This document shows, in pieces, positions 25,725-33,031 of a stretch of DNA of 33,031 nt. The translations under genes and the position numbers were made by a program. Origin of the DNA: Candidatus Sulfopaludibacter sp. SbA3 (GTDB lineage Bacteria > Acidobacteriota > Terriglobia > Bryobacterales > Bryobacteraceae); the NCBI GenBank assembly GCA_945893365.1, contig CAMDED010000084.1, forward strand, positions 1 through 33,031, read 5' to 3'. The notes below the pieces were generated by a model, which was given only the letters and a program-made list of their open reading frames with translations, did no database searches and was not told where the DNA came from. Within the stretch, counting starts at the first letter, position 1, and each line of letters opens with the position of its first letter.

Positions 25725-26555
25725 CTACTCCGCGTTGGCCGTTATGATGGACGGAACTTCATGGGTGGACCGAGACAGGCAATCATCGAGGTATCGCGCC
25801 GACGTTTCGAGACACGCCGCGATGCCTTCCGCAACAGGTATCCGCAGCCTGGGGTCCAGCCGAATGCTGGGTGCGATCACGCCTTCGCTCCAATCCGACG
25901 CATGGCCCTCGTCGCACTCCACATGTACCCGGATGAACTCGAGATCCGCGGGGTCGAACTGGAGACGCTCGAGACCCGCGCCCATTTGAGTCATCCGGTA
26001 ATGAGCCATGACCTCGGTCGCGTAGAGAGAACCGGCCAGGCGCCAGGGATCGCAGTAGTAACCGTAGTAAAAGACGAGAATACGATCGGCCAGCGTGGGG
26101 AACGCTTCGAGTCGCAGTTCGTCGCCGCTGCGCGCCTTCAATGCTGTAACGAGGCGTCGCATCAAGTCCGCATGCGGCGCGGGTACATTTTCATCCTCAA
26201 TGTTGCGAAGGACGGCGGCGCGGCCCTCGTCGCAGATCTGCGCCGCAAGAGTACGCTCCACGAGCGGCAGAAATGCGGGAAGCGGCGAATTTTCGAGAAT
26301 GAACGCCGCGAATTCCCTCACGCTGGCCCCCTGCGCCAGGTAGTCATACCAGGAGTGCCGGTGCGCGCGATGCTCGAGGATCGTACGGGTCCAGCCCTGT
26401 TCACCTTGCTCGAGGAGAGCGGCCGCAAGTGGACTCGATCGCTCCTTTTGGCCGTGCCACCAGAGCCGCAGGGTGCGTTCTTCCTCGGCGTCGAGATGCG
26501 TTGCGACACGTTGTTGACATGTCCTTAGAAGTTCCGTTTCAGTAAGAGTCAGCAT
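25725..26555 (-). CDS. Haem-oxygenase-like diiron oxidase (HDO) / iron-containing redox enzyme
   Basis: The 276-residue all-helical protein has the pattern of the haem-oxygenase-like diiron family: NIEDE (118-122) followed by His128, an acidic helix around Glu181 (YATEVMAH), and HVECDEGHASDW (211-222) with Asp215 and His218. These are candidate iron ligands. Known relatives include UndA-type and SznF-type oxygenases, which decarboxylate fatty acids or oxidise N groups. It is the last gene of a five-enzyme operon. Its first 27 codons and leader are duplicated 1.47 kb upstream, between the P450 and ligase genes. Confidence 0.78.
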   Translation of the reverse strand: MLTLTETELLRTCQQRVATHLDAEEERTLRLWWHGQKERSSPLAAALLEQGEQGWTRTILEHRAHRHSWYDYLAQGASVREFAAFILENSPLPAFLPLVERTLAAQICDEGRAAVLRNIEDENVPAPHADLMRRLVTALKARSGDELRLEAFPTLADRILVFYYGYYCDPWRLAGSLYATEVMAHYRMTQMGAGLERLQFDPADLEFIRVHVECDEGHASDWSEGVIAPSIRLDPRLRIPVAEGIAACLETSARYLDDCLSRSTHEVPSIITANAE

Positions 26556-26585
26556 ATTTTCCGCTCCGTTCGAAGTAGCCCGGCA
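26474..26585. repeat. Junction repeat, copy A (HDO start and leader)
   Basis: About 112 bp covering HDO codons 1-27 and its leader match 27943-28056 at roughly three quarters of positions, from TGCGTTCTTC to CGAAGTAGC. The leader part still spells YFERSG in one minus-strand frame, the same residues as the C-terminus of the P450. The copied segment therefore originally spanned a P450-HDO junction. Confidence 0.75.
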
Positions 26586-26600
26586 AGAAATGAAGCCCGA

Positions 26601-27890
26601 TCAGTGTACCTCCTCAAGCGTCTTGATGATCGGCCGCTTTCCGGACCGTTCGGGCGGAATCTCCGCGACGGTGCGGACGCCGGCCTCCACCCCCGGGCCG
26701 AGCAGCTTTGACATCTCGTCGCGCAACCGGGCGGCGGCGGACTCGTTCCAGGCGTCGCCCGGCACGACCAGCAAGGTAACGCGCCGGTTTCCCTCCCGAA
26801 CGATTTGGTAGTGCCGGACGTCGTCGGTGTGGCGGTTATAGACAAATAGGTAGTAGGCCAGGCTCCCCGGCCTGATCACTCTGTTGGCGGGAGTGGTCAG
26901 GCACTCGTCCGTGCGCCCATCGATCGGTCCGAGCAGCGGGAAACCGCGCCCGCAGGAGCAGGATCCCTCGGGACGGGCCGCCAAGTCACCCGTATCGTAC
27001 CGGATGAACGGACGGGCGTAGTTCCACAGGTCGGTTAAGACGATCCGGCCGGTCTCGCCATCTTCGGCCAGCGAGCCGTCTGGACGCAGGATTTCGCACA
27101 CTGCCAGCTCGGTATTCACGTGAAACCGCTCCGGGGAAGCCGCACAGCTCTGTGCGCTGAACCACCCGAATTCGCGCAGGCCGTACCGGTTGGTGATCGG
27201 AGCCTGAAAGTATTGTTCGATCAGCCGCCGGCGCGGCGGCGAAAGCGTCTCAGCCGTGGCGATGACGCCGCGCAGCGAACGGCTCAGCCGCAGGCCGCGA
27301 CGCAGCAGCAGGTCCGCCATGGTTGCCAGCGTCGAGGTATAACCGAAGACGAATTCCGGCCTGCACGCCTCGATGCGCCGCCAGATGTCCTCGGCCCGCC
27401 CCGCGTCAATGTCCCAGATCGAGATCCTATCTTGCGTAAAGCGATCATGGACACGCTGCAACCAGGGGAGCATGCGTAGGCCGCCGGACCCTGGCGGCGG
27501 GGGCACTGCGATGCGCAGGCAGCGATCGAATGGGCGCAGGCCGATCCAGGAATCGTAGGAAAGCTGACTGGCGAAGGCAACCGGCAGGGCGGCGCGGTCC
27601 ACTTCGAAGCGGAACGGCACGCCCGTAGATCCGGAGGTCGCCTTCTCCATGCGCCGCTGCGCCGGCAGGTTCGACGCCGCGAACGCCTCCGGCGGATGGT
27701 TGCGGTAGGCCGACTTGTCCATCACCGGCAGGTGGTTGATGTCGAGCCCCCGGTAGAAGGGCACGTTCTGGACGGCGTGGCGCAGCAGCCGCAGCCGCCG
27801 CGCTTCCGATCGTCGGCGCAGCTCCTCGGTGGGGAGCCACTGGGCGCGGTTGAGCTCAAGCAGCGTTTTGACGATTCCGATGGCTGTCAA
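26601..27890 (-). CDS. PaaK/CapK-like adenylate-forming ligase
   Basis: The 429-residue product resembles phenylacetate-CoA ligase family proteins. It has the AMP-binding loop KATSGSTGVPFRF, NRYGLREFG, RYDTGD, a CSCGRGFPLLGPIDGRTDE segment and a C-terminal lysine region (RSGKRPIIKTLEEVH). The family activates a carboxylic acid as an acyl-adenylate and passes it to CoA or another acceptor. I chose TTG 27890: GAGGGA is 6 bases ahead and TTGA overlaps the stop of the preceding 45-codon frame. The frame extends to 28076 but would run through the P450 end. The gene is flanked on both sides by the 112-bp junction repeat. Confidence 0.83.
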   Translation of the reverse strand: MTAIGIVKTLLELNRAQWLPTEELRRRSEARRLRLLRHAVQNVPFYRGLDINHLPVMDKSAYRNHPPEAFAASNLPAQRRMEKATSGSTGVPFRFEVDRAALPVAFASQLSYDSWIGLRPFDRCLRIAVPPPPGSGGLRMLPWLQRVHDRFTQDRISIWDIDAGRAEDIWRRIEACRPEFVFGYTSTLATMADLLLRRGLRLSRSLRGVIATAETLSPPRRRLIEQYFQAPITNRYGLREFGWFSAQSCAASPERFHVNTELAVCEILRPDGSLAEDGETGRIVLTDLWNYARPFIRYDTGDLAARPEGSCSCGRGFPLLGPIDGRTDECLTTPANRVIRPGSLAYYLFVYNRHTDDVRHYQIVREGNRRVTLLVVPGDAWNESAAARLRDEMSKLLGPGVEAGVRTVAEIPPERSGKRPIIKTLEEVH

Positions 27891-28024
27891 AACAGGTCCC
27901 TCGCTCCCGGAAGACCGCTCGGGTCCGTTCGCCTGGAGGACCTGCGTTCTTCTTCGCCGCCCGGATGCGTTCCGGCATATCGTTGACAGGGCTCTAGAAG
28001 ATCTATTTCGGTAAGGTTTGACAT
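27887..28024 (-). pseudogene. 45-codon remnant of a second HDO N-terminus
   Basis: The frame starts MSNLTEIDLLEPCQRYAGTH and continues PGGEEERR, clearly homologous to the start of the HDO gene (MLTLTETELLRTCQQRVATH, then LDAEEER). After the EEER it diverges and stops. It overlaps the P450 gene by 22 bases and the ligase start by TTGA, so it may now serve to couple translation. GGAGAG lies just ahead of its ATG. It is either a truncated duplicate or the left scar of the ligase insertion. Confidence 0.7.
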
Positions 28025-28056
28025 TTCTCTCCGCTTCTTTCGAAGTAGCTCTGGCA
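27943..28056. repeat. Junction repeat, copy B (P450 end and HDO-like start)
   Basis: Imperfect direct copy of 26474-26585. Here it covers the last codons of the P450 gene (SYFERSGEKCQTLPK) and the first 27 codons of the HDO-like remnant. Both copies have the same orientation and flank the ligase gene. Confidence 0.75.
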
Positions 28057-29376
28057 GAGTCGCAAGCGGCGCGCATGCCACACCATGAAGCTCCCCAGGG
28101 TGAGCTGAACGACGCTGCCCCAGACGTCTTCCCAGCTGTCGCGAATGCGCATGAACGCGAGCAGCGCCCGGCTCCGCCGCCGATCGTCCTTTTGTTCCCT
28201 TGGAATGAGCAGGCATGGTCCCCGGTGCGGAATCGAGCGCGTATGCGACGCCGAGGAGCGGAGCTTGAAGCGCCTGAGCATTTCCCGCGCCGCCACCCGC
28301 ATCGTGATCAGCGCCACGGAATGCGCCGGACAGGGCCGGTTGGCCGTGACTCCGAATGGAATGTAGGTCGCCTCGTTCGCCGCCAAATTCTCCCACCGGC
28401 CGGGGTCGAACCGCTCCGGGTCGTCAAAGCCCGCACGGTGGTACTCGGGGTAGTTGAAGCACACCACTGAGTCTTTGGGAATCGTGGTCCCTTCGTCAAC
28501 CGCGATATCCGACGAAGCGATTCGGTGGGCGATTCCGAAAAGCGGAAACATTCGCAGTGTCTCGGCCAAAACGCGGTCGAGATAGGCGTCGTCCGTGGAA
28601 TCGCCGGCAAGCTTGGCCTGCACATTCCCGTGCTGAGCGATCGCCATTAAGAGATGGGTCATCGCTTCGGACATCTGTACCACGGCCGTGTTAAAGAAAA
28701 CTCCCTGGAGATACAGAGCCCGCTCCTCTGTGGATAAACTTTCGGGGAGCGTGTGGGGCACGCCCCCCTCGAGTCTGCGGATCAGGAAACGCGTGAGCCT
28801 GCTCCGTTTTTGCATATGGCGCAGGCCGCGGCATTTGAGCGCGGTAACGACGTCGTTCGCATTGCCCACGATCAGGTCGCGAGCGTTCCGCGGACAGGTC
28901 TCGCCAAAAACCAGCTCGTAGTAGAACTCGGCCCAAACCGGCATCATCACGTCGCGCAGCCGGACGAGATTCGCGCTCCGAAAGTCCTGCTGGTCTAATA
29001 CGCGGGTAACGCACCTGGACGCCAGATCCTCCGCTTCCGTCTTCGACAAAGCGAGGATGCGGCGGGTCGATCGCGCGACTTCTTCGTACCTTTTGCCCGG
29101 TTCGAGATGTTCCTGGTGGACTTCGGGTCCGGGTGAGAGCCAGTACCAGAAAAGATCCGAGAGCGCCGCGCCCCGGCTCCTGCCGTTGGCCGCGGAGTGG
29201 GAGTAAACCTGCTTGAAACGCGAGGCATCGACGAGCGGACCCGGAATCGGGATGCCTTCCTCGCCGTTGACGCGCGTGAAGATGCGCATGCGCAAACGAA
29301 CGATCGCGGGCGGAAGCCAGTAGGGAAGGCTCATCGCCAGGAGTGCGCCCGCAGCCAGGCTAAGGGCAATCAACAT
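28003..29376 (-). CDS. Membrane-anchored cytochrome P450 with atypical I-helix and haem loop
   Basis: The 457-residue P450 starts at ATG 29376 (GGAGGGA ahead). It has an N-terminal membrane segment (about 2-18) followed by WLPPAIVR, similar to microsomal anchors and unusual in bacteria. The K-helix ExxR is intact (AETLR, 271-275), as is DPERFDPGRWE. The haem loop reads PFGVTANRPCPAH (340-352): Arg347 and Cys349 remain, but there is one extra residue compared with FxxGxRxCxG and no glycine after Cys. The I-helix reads FFNTAVVQMSEAM, lacking the acid-Thr pair used for O2 activation. A hydrophobic C-terminal extension of about 60 residues (398-457) follows the core. It overlaps the FMN oxidase gene by 7 bases. 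Confidence 0.87.
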   Translation of the reverse strand: MLIALSLAAGALLAMSLPYWLPPAIVRLRMRIFTRVNGEEGIPIPGPLVDASRFKQVYSHSAANGRSRGAALSDLFWYWLSPGPEVHQEHLEPGKRYEEVARSTRRILALSKTEAEDLASRCVTRVLDQQDFRSANLVRLRDVMMPVWAEFYYELVFGETCPRNARDLIVGNANDVVTALKCRGLRHMQKRSRLTRFLIRRLEGGVPHTLPESLSTEERALYLQGVFFNTAVVQMSEAMTHLLMAIAQHGNVQAKLAGDSTDDAYLDRVLAETLRMFPLFGIAHRIASSDIAVDEGTTIPKDSVVCFNYPEYHRAGFDDPERFDPGRWENLAANEATYIPFGVTANRPCPAHSVALITMRVAAREMLRRFKLRSSASHTRSIPHRGPCLLIPREQKDDRRRSRALLAFMRIRDSWEDVWGSVVQLTLGSFMVWHARRLRLCQSYFERSGEKCQTLPK

Positions 29377-30437
29377 TGTCCCTCCGATCGGCGGAGCATC
29401 ACGAAATCGCGGGACAGGGCGCCGGGCGAGCCGCATCCGCAAAACGCCAATGCGCGATCGAGCTCCGAGCGTAGCATCTCGAGTACCTGCTCCACTCCCT
29501 GCTGGCCGGCGAGGGCGAGTCCCCAGAGCACCGGGCGGCCGATCGCGACGGCGCGCGCTCCGAGGGCAAGCGCCTTAACGATGTCGGTTCCGCGCCGGAT
29601 TCCGCCGTCGAGCAGCAGGGGAATTCTTCCGGCGACCGCATCGGCAATGGGCGGCAGCAGTTCGATTGCGGCCGGCACGGTATCGAGCTGCCGCCCACCG
29701 TGATTCGACACGAGCAACGCATCGATACCGCGTCCGGCCGCCAGACACGCATCCTCAGGGTGCATCACGCCTTTAATCGCGATCGGCAAGTTAGTCACGC
29801 TCCGCAGCCACTCCATGTGCTTCCAGGAGAGATCCGGAGCGAAAACAATCGGCCGCGGCCGGCCTCCGTTGCCGTGATCGCGCATATTCTCGCAGCACAT
29901 CCCGGCCGGCAGATCGACGAAACCATTCCGCAGATCGCGCTCGCGGCGGCCGAACGCCGGCGAATCGACGCTCACGACCAAAGCCTTGCAGCCAGCCGCC
30001 TCGGCGCGCCGCACGATCGATTCGGTGAAACCGAGATCAGGCTGAATGTAAATCTGAAACCACAAGCTGGACGGGTCGCCCGCCGCCGCGATTTCCTCGA
30101 TTGCCCTAGTCGACGCCATGCTGGCGACCATGATCGTCCGCGCCGATGCCGCCGCCCGCGCCGTGGCGAGCTCGCCCTCGGCGTGAGCCAGCCGGTGGAA
30201 CGCAGTGGGCGCCACCAGCACCGGCATGGAGGAGCGGCAGCCTAGCAAAGTCGTTCCCAGTTCGCGTTCCGTCTCACCGCGCAGCACGCGCGGCACCAGG
30301 CCGACGCGCCTGAATGCAGCTTCGTTAGCCCGCAGTGTAATCTCGTCGTCCGCTCCGCCGGCGAAGAAATCGTACACCGCGGGGTCGAGACGGCGCCTCG
30401 CCTCAGACTCCATTTCGCGCAACGAGAGCGCTGGCAT
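29370..30437 (-). CDS. FMN-dependent alpha-hydroxy-acid oxidase/dehydrogenase
   Basis: The 355-residue TIM-barrel enzyme oxidises an alpha-hydroxy acid to an alpha-keto acid. All family residues are present: the AGGADDE motif near the start, Tyr130 in FQIY, Asp158 in SVDSP, a following Arg (RERDLRNGF), Lys222 in AIKGV, His246 and Arg249 in SNHGGRQLD, and the FMN phosphate site LDGGIRRGTD and IGRPVLWGLA. ATG 30437 has GAGGA 7 bases ahead and lies 35 bases inside the upstream flavoprotein gene; the longer frame to 30710 is an overlap artefact. Its acid substrate is presumably linked to the acid used by the ligase in the same operon. Confidence 0.9.
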   Translation of the reverse strand: MPALSLREMESEARRRLDPAVYDFFAGGADDEITLRANEAAFRRVGLVPRVLRGETERELGTTLLGCRSSMPVLVAPTAFHRLAHAEGELATARAAASARTIMVASMASTRAIEEIAAAGDPSSLWFQIYIQPDLGFTESIVRRAEAAGCKALVVSVDSPAFGRRERDLRNGFVDLPAGMCCENMRDHGNGGRPRPIVFAPDLSWKHMEWLRSVTNLPIAIKGVMHPEDACLAAGRGIDALLVSNHGGRQLDTVPAAIELLPPIADAVAGRIPLLLDGGIRRGTDIVKALALGARAVAIGRPVLWGLALAGQQGVEQVLEMLRSELDRALAFCGCGSPGALSRDFVMLRRSEGQC

Positions 30438-32037
30438 TGTGTTCGTCCTCAAACCCGAGCCGGGTTGGCCGCTTGGGCGCCGCAATTTCACGGGCGAAGA
30501 AAGCGCGCAGCGGATCGCGATGCGCCGCCTGCCCGGTCCAGTCGTTCTCCAGGTTCTCCGTGACATGATGCTCTGCGGCAAGCGTGCGCTGGGAGAATCG
30601 CCGAACCACCGGGTGAAGATAACGGCCTTGGCCGGAATGCTCAGCGTCGCTTTGTGAGATGCGGCCGACCGAAACGTCGAATGGGTCGAACTGATCGTGC
30701 CCCGGGCCATACTCGAGGGTCAACGCGAAGTAGCTCTCGGCGGCGCCGAACTCGCCCTCGTGTACGTAGTCGACCGGTAGTTCCTCGTAGTAACGTGCGT
30801 CTCCGTCGCTCCCAACGACGATCAGATCGCAAAGAAAGCCGAACTCCTGCCACAAAGCCGAGGTCCGGTTCACGCGGGCGATCACCGCTTCCATGAGCAG
30901 GTTCGGATCGGCTGGAAGCCTTCGATGCGGCCATTCGCGGCCATGAAACTTTCGCTCCAGCATGCGGTGCAGCGCGCGTATGCAATAGCGGAATCCATGA
31001 ATGAATCCACTGGTGGACTTCTTATAGTCGCGCGTCTGCATCAGGGTTCCGGCAAAATACAGATCCGGAACGTTAGTTGATTCCCACTCCGAAGTCTGCG
31101 CCGGGAAGCGGTCGCGAATCGTCAGCGCCGGGCCGCAGTCATCCGCAAAGATCGAGGCGTCGAACCGGAACCCGGTGCAGGCGATCACACGATCATAGAT
31201 CAAGTCCTTCTTGACTTCATTGGCGCGTGAGAAGCTTACCGTCACTAAGTAGGACCGATCGCGGCGCTCGATGCGCTCGATGTTTCCATCGAGCAGAGCA
31301 TTCTGCGATTTGAGCTGATAGGTGTCCAGAAGCTGGTTGTTAACGGCTCGAAGATGACCCACATAGTGAGATCTCCAGGCCATGTGGATCGAGCTTGGAC
31401 CGGCGACGTGGATGACAGCCGCCGACTCGATCAGGTTGTCCGCGGTCTCGAAAGCCGAGTTACCCTTCCCGATGATCAGCACCCGCTGGTTCACGAACTC
31501 GCGAGGATCCACGGAAACGCCGGTATACAGTTCGGCTGTTTCGATACCGGGGATCGGCGGAATATACGGCTTCGAGACGCCGCTTGCCACGATTAGCCGC
31601 TTCGCCTCATACCGCCGACCCTGTTCATCGGTCGCCTGAAACGATCCGTTTCGGCTGATCCTGGCGATCCGCGACTGATAACGGATCCGCAGACCGAACG
31701 CCGAGGCGAAATCGCCGAGGTATCGCACCAGGTCGCCGGCGTCGGGAAAATAGCGCTCCGTGTAAAGTGGGAAGCGGAGGCTTGGATGGTCGGAGAGCAG
31801 GGAGTTCCAGTCCATCCGCAGGTTGACTTCCGGGTCGTCCGAACCGGTATGCGGCTTATTTATGGAGATAAGACGGCGATGACGCGGAAACGTCTGGAAG
31901 AACGTACCCGGTGAGTCTCCCGCTTCCAGGATGAGGTAGTTGCGGCCGGCCTGTTCTAGAAAGTATCCCAGTTGAAGTCCAGCCGGTCCGGCTCCGATCA
32001 CCAGGTAATCGATGTTAGTCGATACATCGGGTCCCAC
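30403..32037 (-). CDS. FOXRED2-like FAD-dependent oxidoreductase
   Basis: The 544-residue flavoprotein has an N-terminal FAD Rossmann motif (DYLVIGAGPAGLQLGYFLEQ), then PRHRRLISINKPHTGSDDPE, a second nucleotide-binding motif (VLIIGKGNSAFETADNL), and ACTGFRFD near the C-terminal FAD segment. The LISINK and NLRMDWNSLLS segments closely resemble the FOXRED2 family, related to flavin monooxygenases. GTG 32037 is preferred because GGAGG stands 5 bases ahead; a GTG at 32049 is possible. It is the first gene of the five-enzyme operon and may hydroxylate or oxidise the starting metabolite. Confidence 0.86.
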   Translation of the reverse strand: MGPDVSTNIDYLVIGAGPAGLQLGYFLEQAGRNYLILEAGDSPGTFFQTFPRHRRLISINKPHTGSDDPEVNLRMDWNSLLSDHPSLRFPLYTERYFPDAGDLVRYLGDFASAFGLRIRYQSRIARISRNGSFQATDEQGRRYEAKRLIVASGVSKPYIPPIPGIETAELYTGVSVDPREFVNQRVLIIGKGNSAFETADNLIESAAVIHVAGPSSIHMAWRSHYVGHLRAVNNQLLDTYQLKSQNALLDGNIERIERRDRSYLVTVSFSRANEVKKDLIYDRVIACTGFRFDASIFADDCGPALTIRDRFPAQTSEWESTNVPDLYFAGTLMQTRDYKKSTSGFIHGFRYCIRALHRMLERKFHGREWPHRRLPADPNLLMEAVIARVNRTSALWQEFGFLCDLIVVGSDGDARYYEELPVDYVHEGEFGAAESYFALTLEYGPGHDQFDPFDVSVGRISQSDAEHSGQGRYLHPVVRRFSQRTLAAEHHVTENLENDWTGQAAHRDPLRAFFAREIAAPKRPTRLGFEDEHNASALVARNGV

Positions 32038-32351
32038 TATTGCCTCCACTTACTGCTCTTTCCGGCTTCCAGGTTCGTACTGGATGCCCTCGGCAACCGG
32101 TTATCCACCTGCGCGGAATTCAACCTTCCGGTTGAGCGCACCGGCGCCGATCATCTGGAATCGAACCAAGTCGAAGTCCCGGCCTGTACGGCGCGGACAT
32201 CGCCCGATCAGGCGGATTCTTATTGTAATTATCTATCCTAACGTAACTGAGCGACAGAGCAATAGCGGGACACAACATTTTACAATCATTAACTTGTTAA
32301 TTGGTGCTTAATTGGTGCTAAACTACTTTGAATATTCGAAAATGACCACTG
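32038..32351. other. AT-rich upstream region of the biosynthetic-type operon
   Basis: No gene is seen. From about 32215 to 32345 the base composition is clearly AT-richer than anything else in the window. The presumed promoter of the flavoprotein operon lies here, but no clean -35/-10 pair stood out. An 11-bp tandem repeat is at 32297-32318. Confidence 0.5.
32297..32318. repeat. Perfect 11-bp tandem repeat
   Basis: TTAATTGGTGC occurs twice without a gap, followed by TA. The one-turn spacing would suit a regulator binding two half-sites on one face of the DNA; it could equally be IS-linked debris. Confidence 0.5.
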
Positions 32352-32369
32352 CTGTCCAAAACAGGACAG
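32352..32369. repeat. Inverted repeat near IS-element end
   Basis: CTGTCC (32352-32357) and GGACAG (32364-32369) form an inverted repeat at the border between the AT-rich stretch and the transposase remnant. This may be close to the terminal repeat of the IS element, but the other end is outside the window. Confidence 0.3.
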
Positions 32370-32468
32370 GGTCGTGATGTCGGCTGTTGAAAACGAAGGC
32401 TTTGGGATCTGGGAATCGGGGTTGTCGGATCGAGGTCTGTCGTTTCCTCCGGTAATTGCGTGTCCAAA

Positions 32469-33031
32469 TCATGCCGGCGCCAGGGTAAGTTGTTTGGATT
32501 GAGGCAGCAGTGGCGGAGTTTCGAACGGGTCGTCCAGCCACGTCCGCAAATCACGGTAAGTAAACAGGTTCAGCCCCAACATCGAGGCCGGATTGGACAA
32601 GGACCATCGGGCCTTCGACAGATGGTGCAGCCATTTCAGCAGCAGGATCGCGATCAAGGCTGTCCAAATCTGGATGCGCGGGGCATTTTCGCCGGCGCCC
32701 ACGAAGCTCTTCACCTTGAGGTTCTGCTTGAGCGCAGCGGTCCTTGCAGATGGCGGCAAGGGTCGTGGCGCCAAACGCCGGCAGGTTGGTCGGCAACACG
32801 ATCTCCCGTTCGTTCACCGCATCCCAGACCACCACCCGCCGCAGCAGGCAGGGGCAATCCTTTTGAGCCTTGACACCAGTGAAACTGGATCGGTCGGTCC
32901 AACCGAATGTTGCGGTCCTTCGGAACCGCACACTCCTTCACCGCTTCGTACGCCGCATTTTCCTTCAGGCGGGTGACAAAGTAGATTTCCTCGGCGGTCC
33001 ACTTGCCGAACAGCCCGTAGTCGTTATACCC
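32469..33031 (-). pseudogene. IS4-family transposase remnant, 5' end outside window
   Basis: Reading from the right edge, three frames must be joined. The first is GYNDYGLFGKWTAEEIYFVT and RLKENAAYEAVKECAVP; the second contains RRVVVWDAVNEREIVLPTN and FGATTLAAICKDR; the third runs from ALKQNLKVKSFVGAGENAPR to the stop at 32469. Shifts occur near 32865 (A run) and at 32735/32736. At the second, about 23 bases are missing, removing the residues after KDR, including the catalytic Glu of the Y-R-E-K signature. The element cannot make active transposase. Confidence 0.82.

Noticed and set aside
32343-32358. TGACC-N6-GTCCA, a near-match to the sigma-54 activator palindrome
   Set aside because: The right half has two mismatches, there is no tandem partner, and it is part of the inverted repeat at the IS border.

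Overview
The window looks like a chromosomal segment of a high-GC, Gram-negative bacterium of the Acidobacteriota, probably near Solibacter/Bryobacter. The clues are gene content rather than a marker gene: a VWFA-related protein of the kind common in that phylum, PQQ-type propellers with a c-type cytochrome, a PEP-CTERM protein, a SYLF protein, and a small secreted protein ending in LPGTAS plus a hydrophobic tail. No rRNA, tRNA or CRISPR array was seen.

Region 1 (158-6704) holds two divergent PQQ-like propellers separated by an imperfect 33-35 bp tandem repeat. The left one overlaps a secreted SGNH-fold protein that has lost its catalytic Ser and His. The right one leads a run of periplasmic genes: propeller, monohaem cytochrome with a helix-hairpin-helix tail, YVTN propeller, and cupredoxin lipoprotein. 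This resembles a periplasmic oxidation and electron-transfer module.

Region 2 (6820-14485) is an envelope/stress block: OmpA-like coiled-coil protein, SYLF protein, a three-PAS sigma-54 activator, a small membrane protein, a CsbD-like protein and the LPGTAS protein. A 16-bp palindrome, TGACC-N6-GGTCA, lies upstream of the SYLF-OmpA pair, the activator and the LPGTAS gene. It is doubled with an 18-bp pitch at two of these sites. At all three, a GG-N10-GC element lies 86-88 bp downstream. I read this as a local sigma-54 regulon.

Region 3 (14562-18257) has a variant malic enzyme, then a VWA protein overlapping a class D-like sortase. The LPGTAS protein of region 2 is the obvious candidate substrate.

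Region 4 (18290-24352) is a tight operon: GT4 fused to a helical barrel, GH130, GT4, GH130. It suggests making and recycling of a mannose-containing glycan. A frameshifted PEP-CTERM gene follows on the other strand.

Region 5 (25725-32037, minus strand) is a tightly packed, mostly overlapping operon, transcribed in the order FOXRED2-like flavoprotein, FMN alpha-hydroxy-acid oxidase, membrane-anchored atypical P450, PaaK-like adenylate-forming ligase, and haem-oxygenase-like diiron oxidase (HDO). It looks like an undescribed small-molecule pathway. A duplicated ~112-bp junction flanks the ligase gene, as if it was inserted between the P450 and HDO genes. Upstream lie an AT-rich stretch with an 11-bp tandem repeat and a dead IS4-family transposase cut by the window edge.
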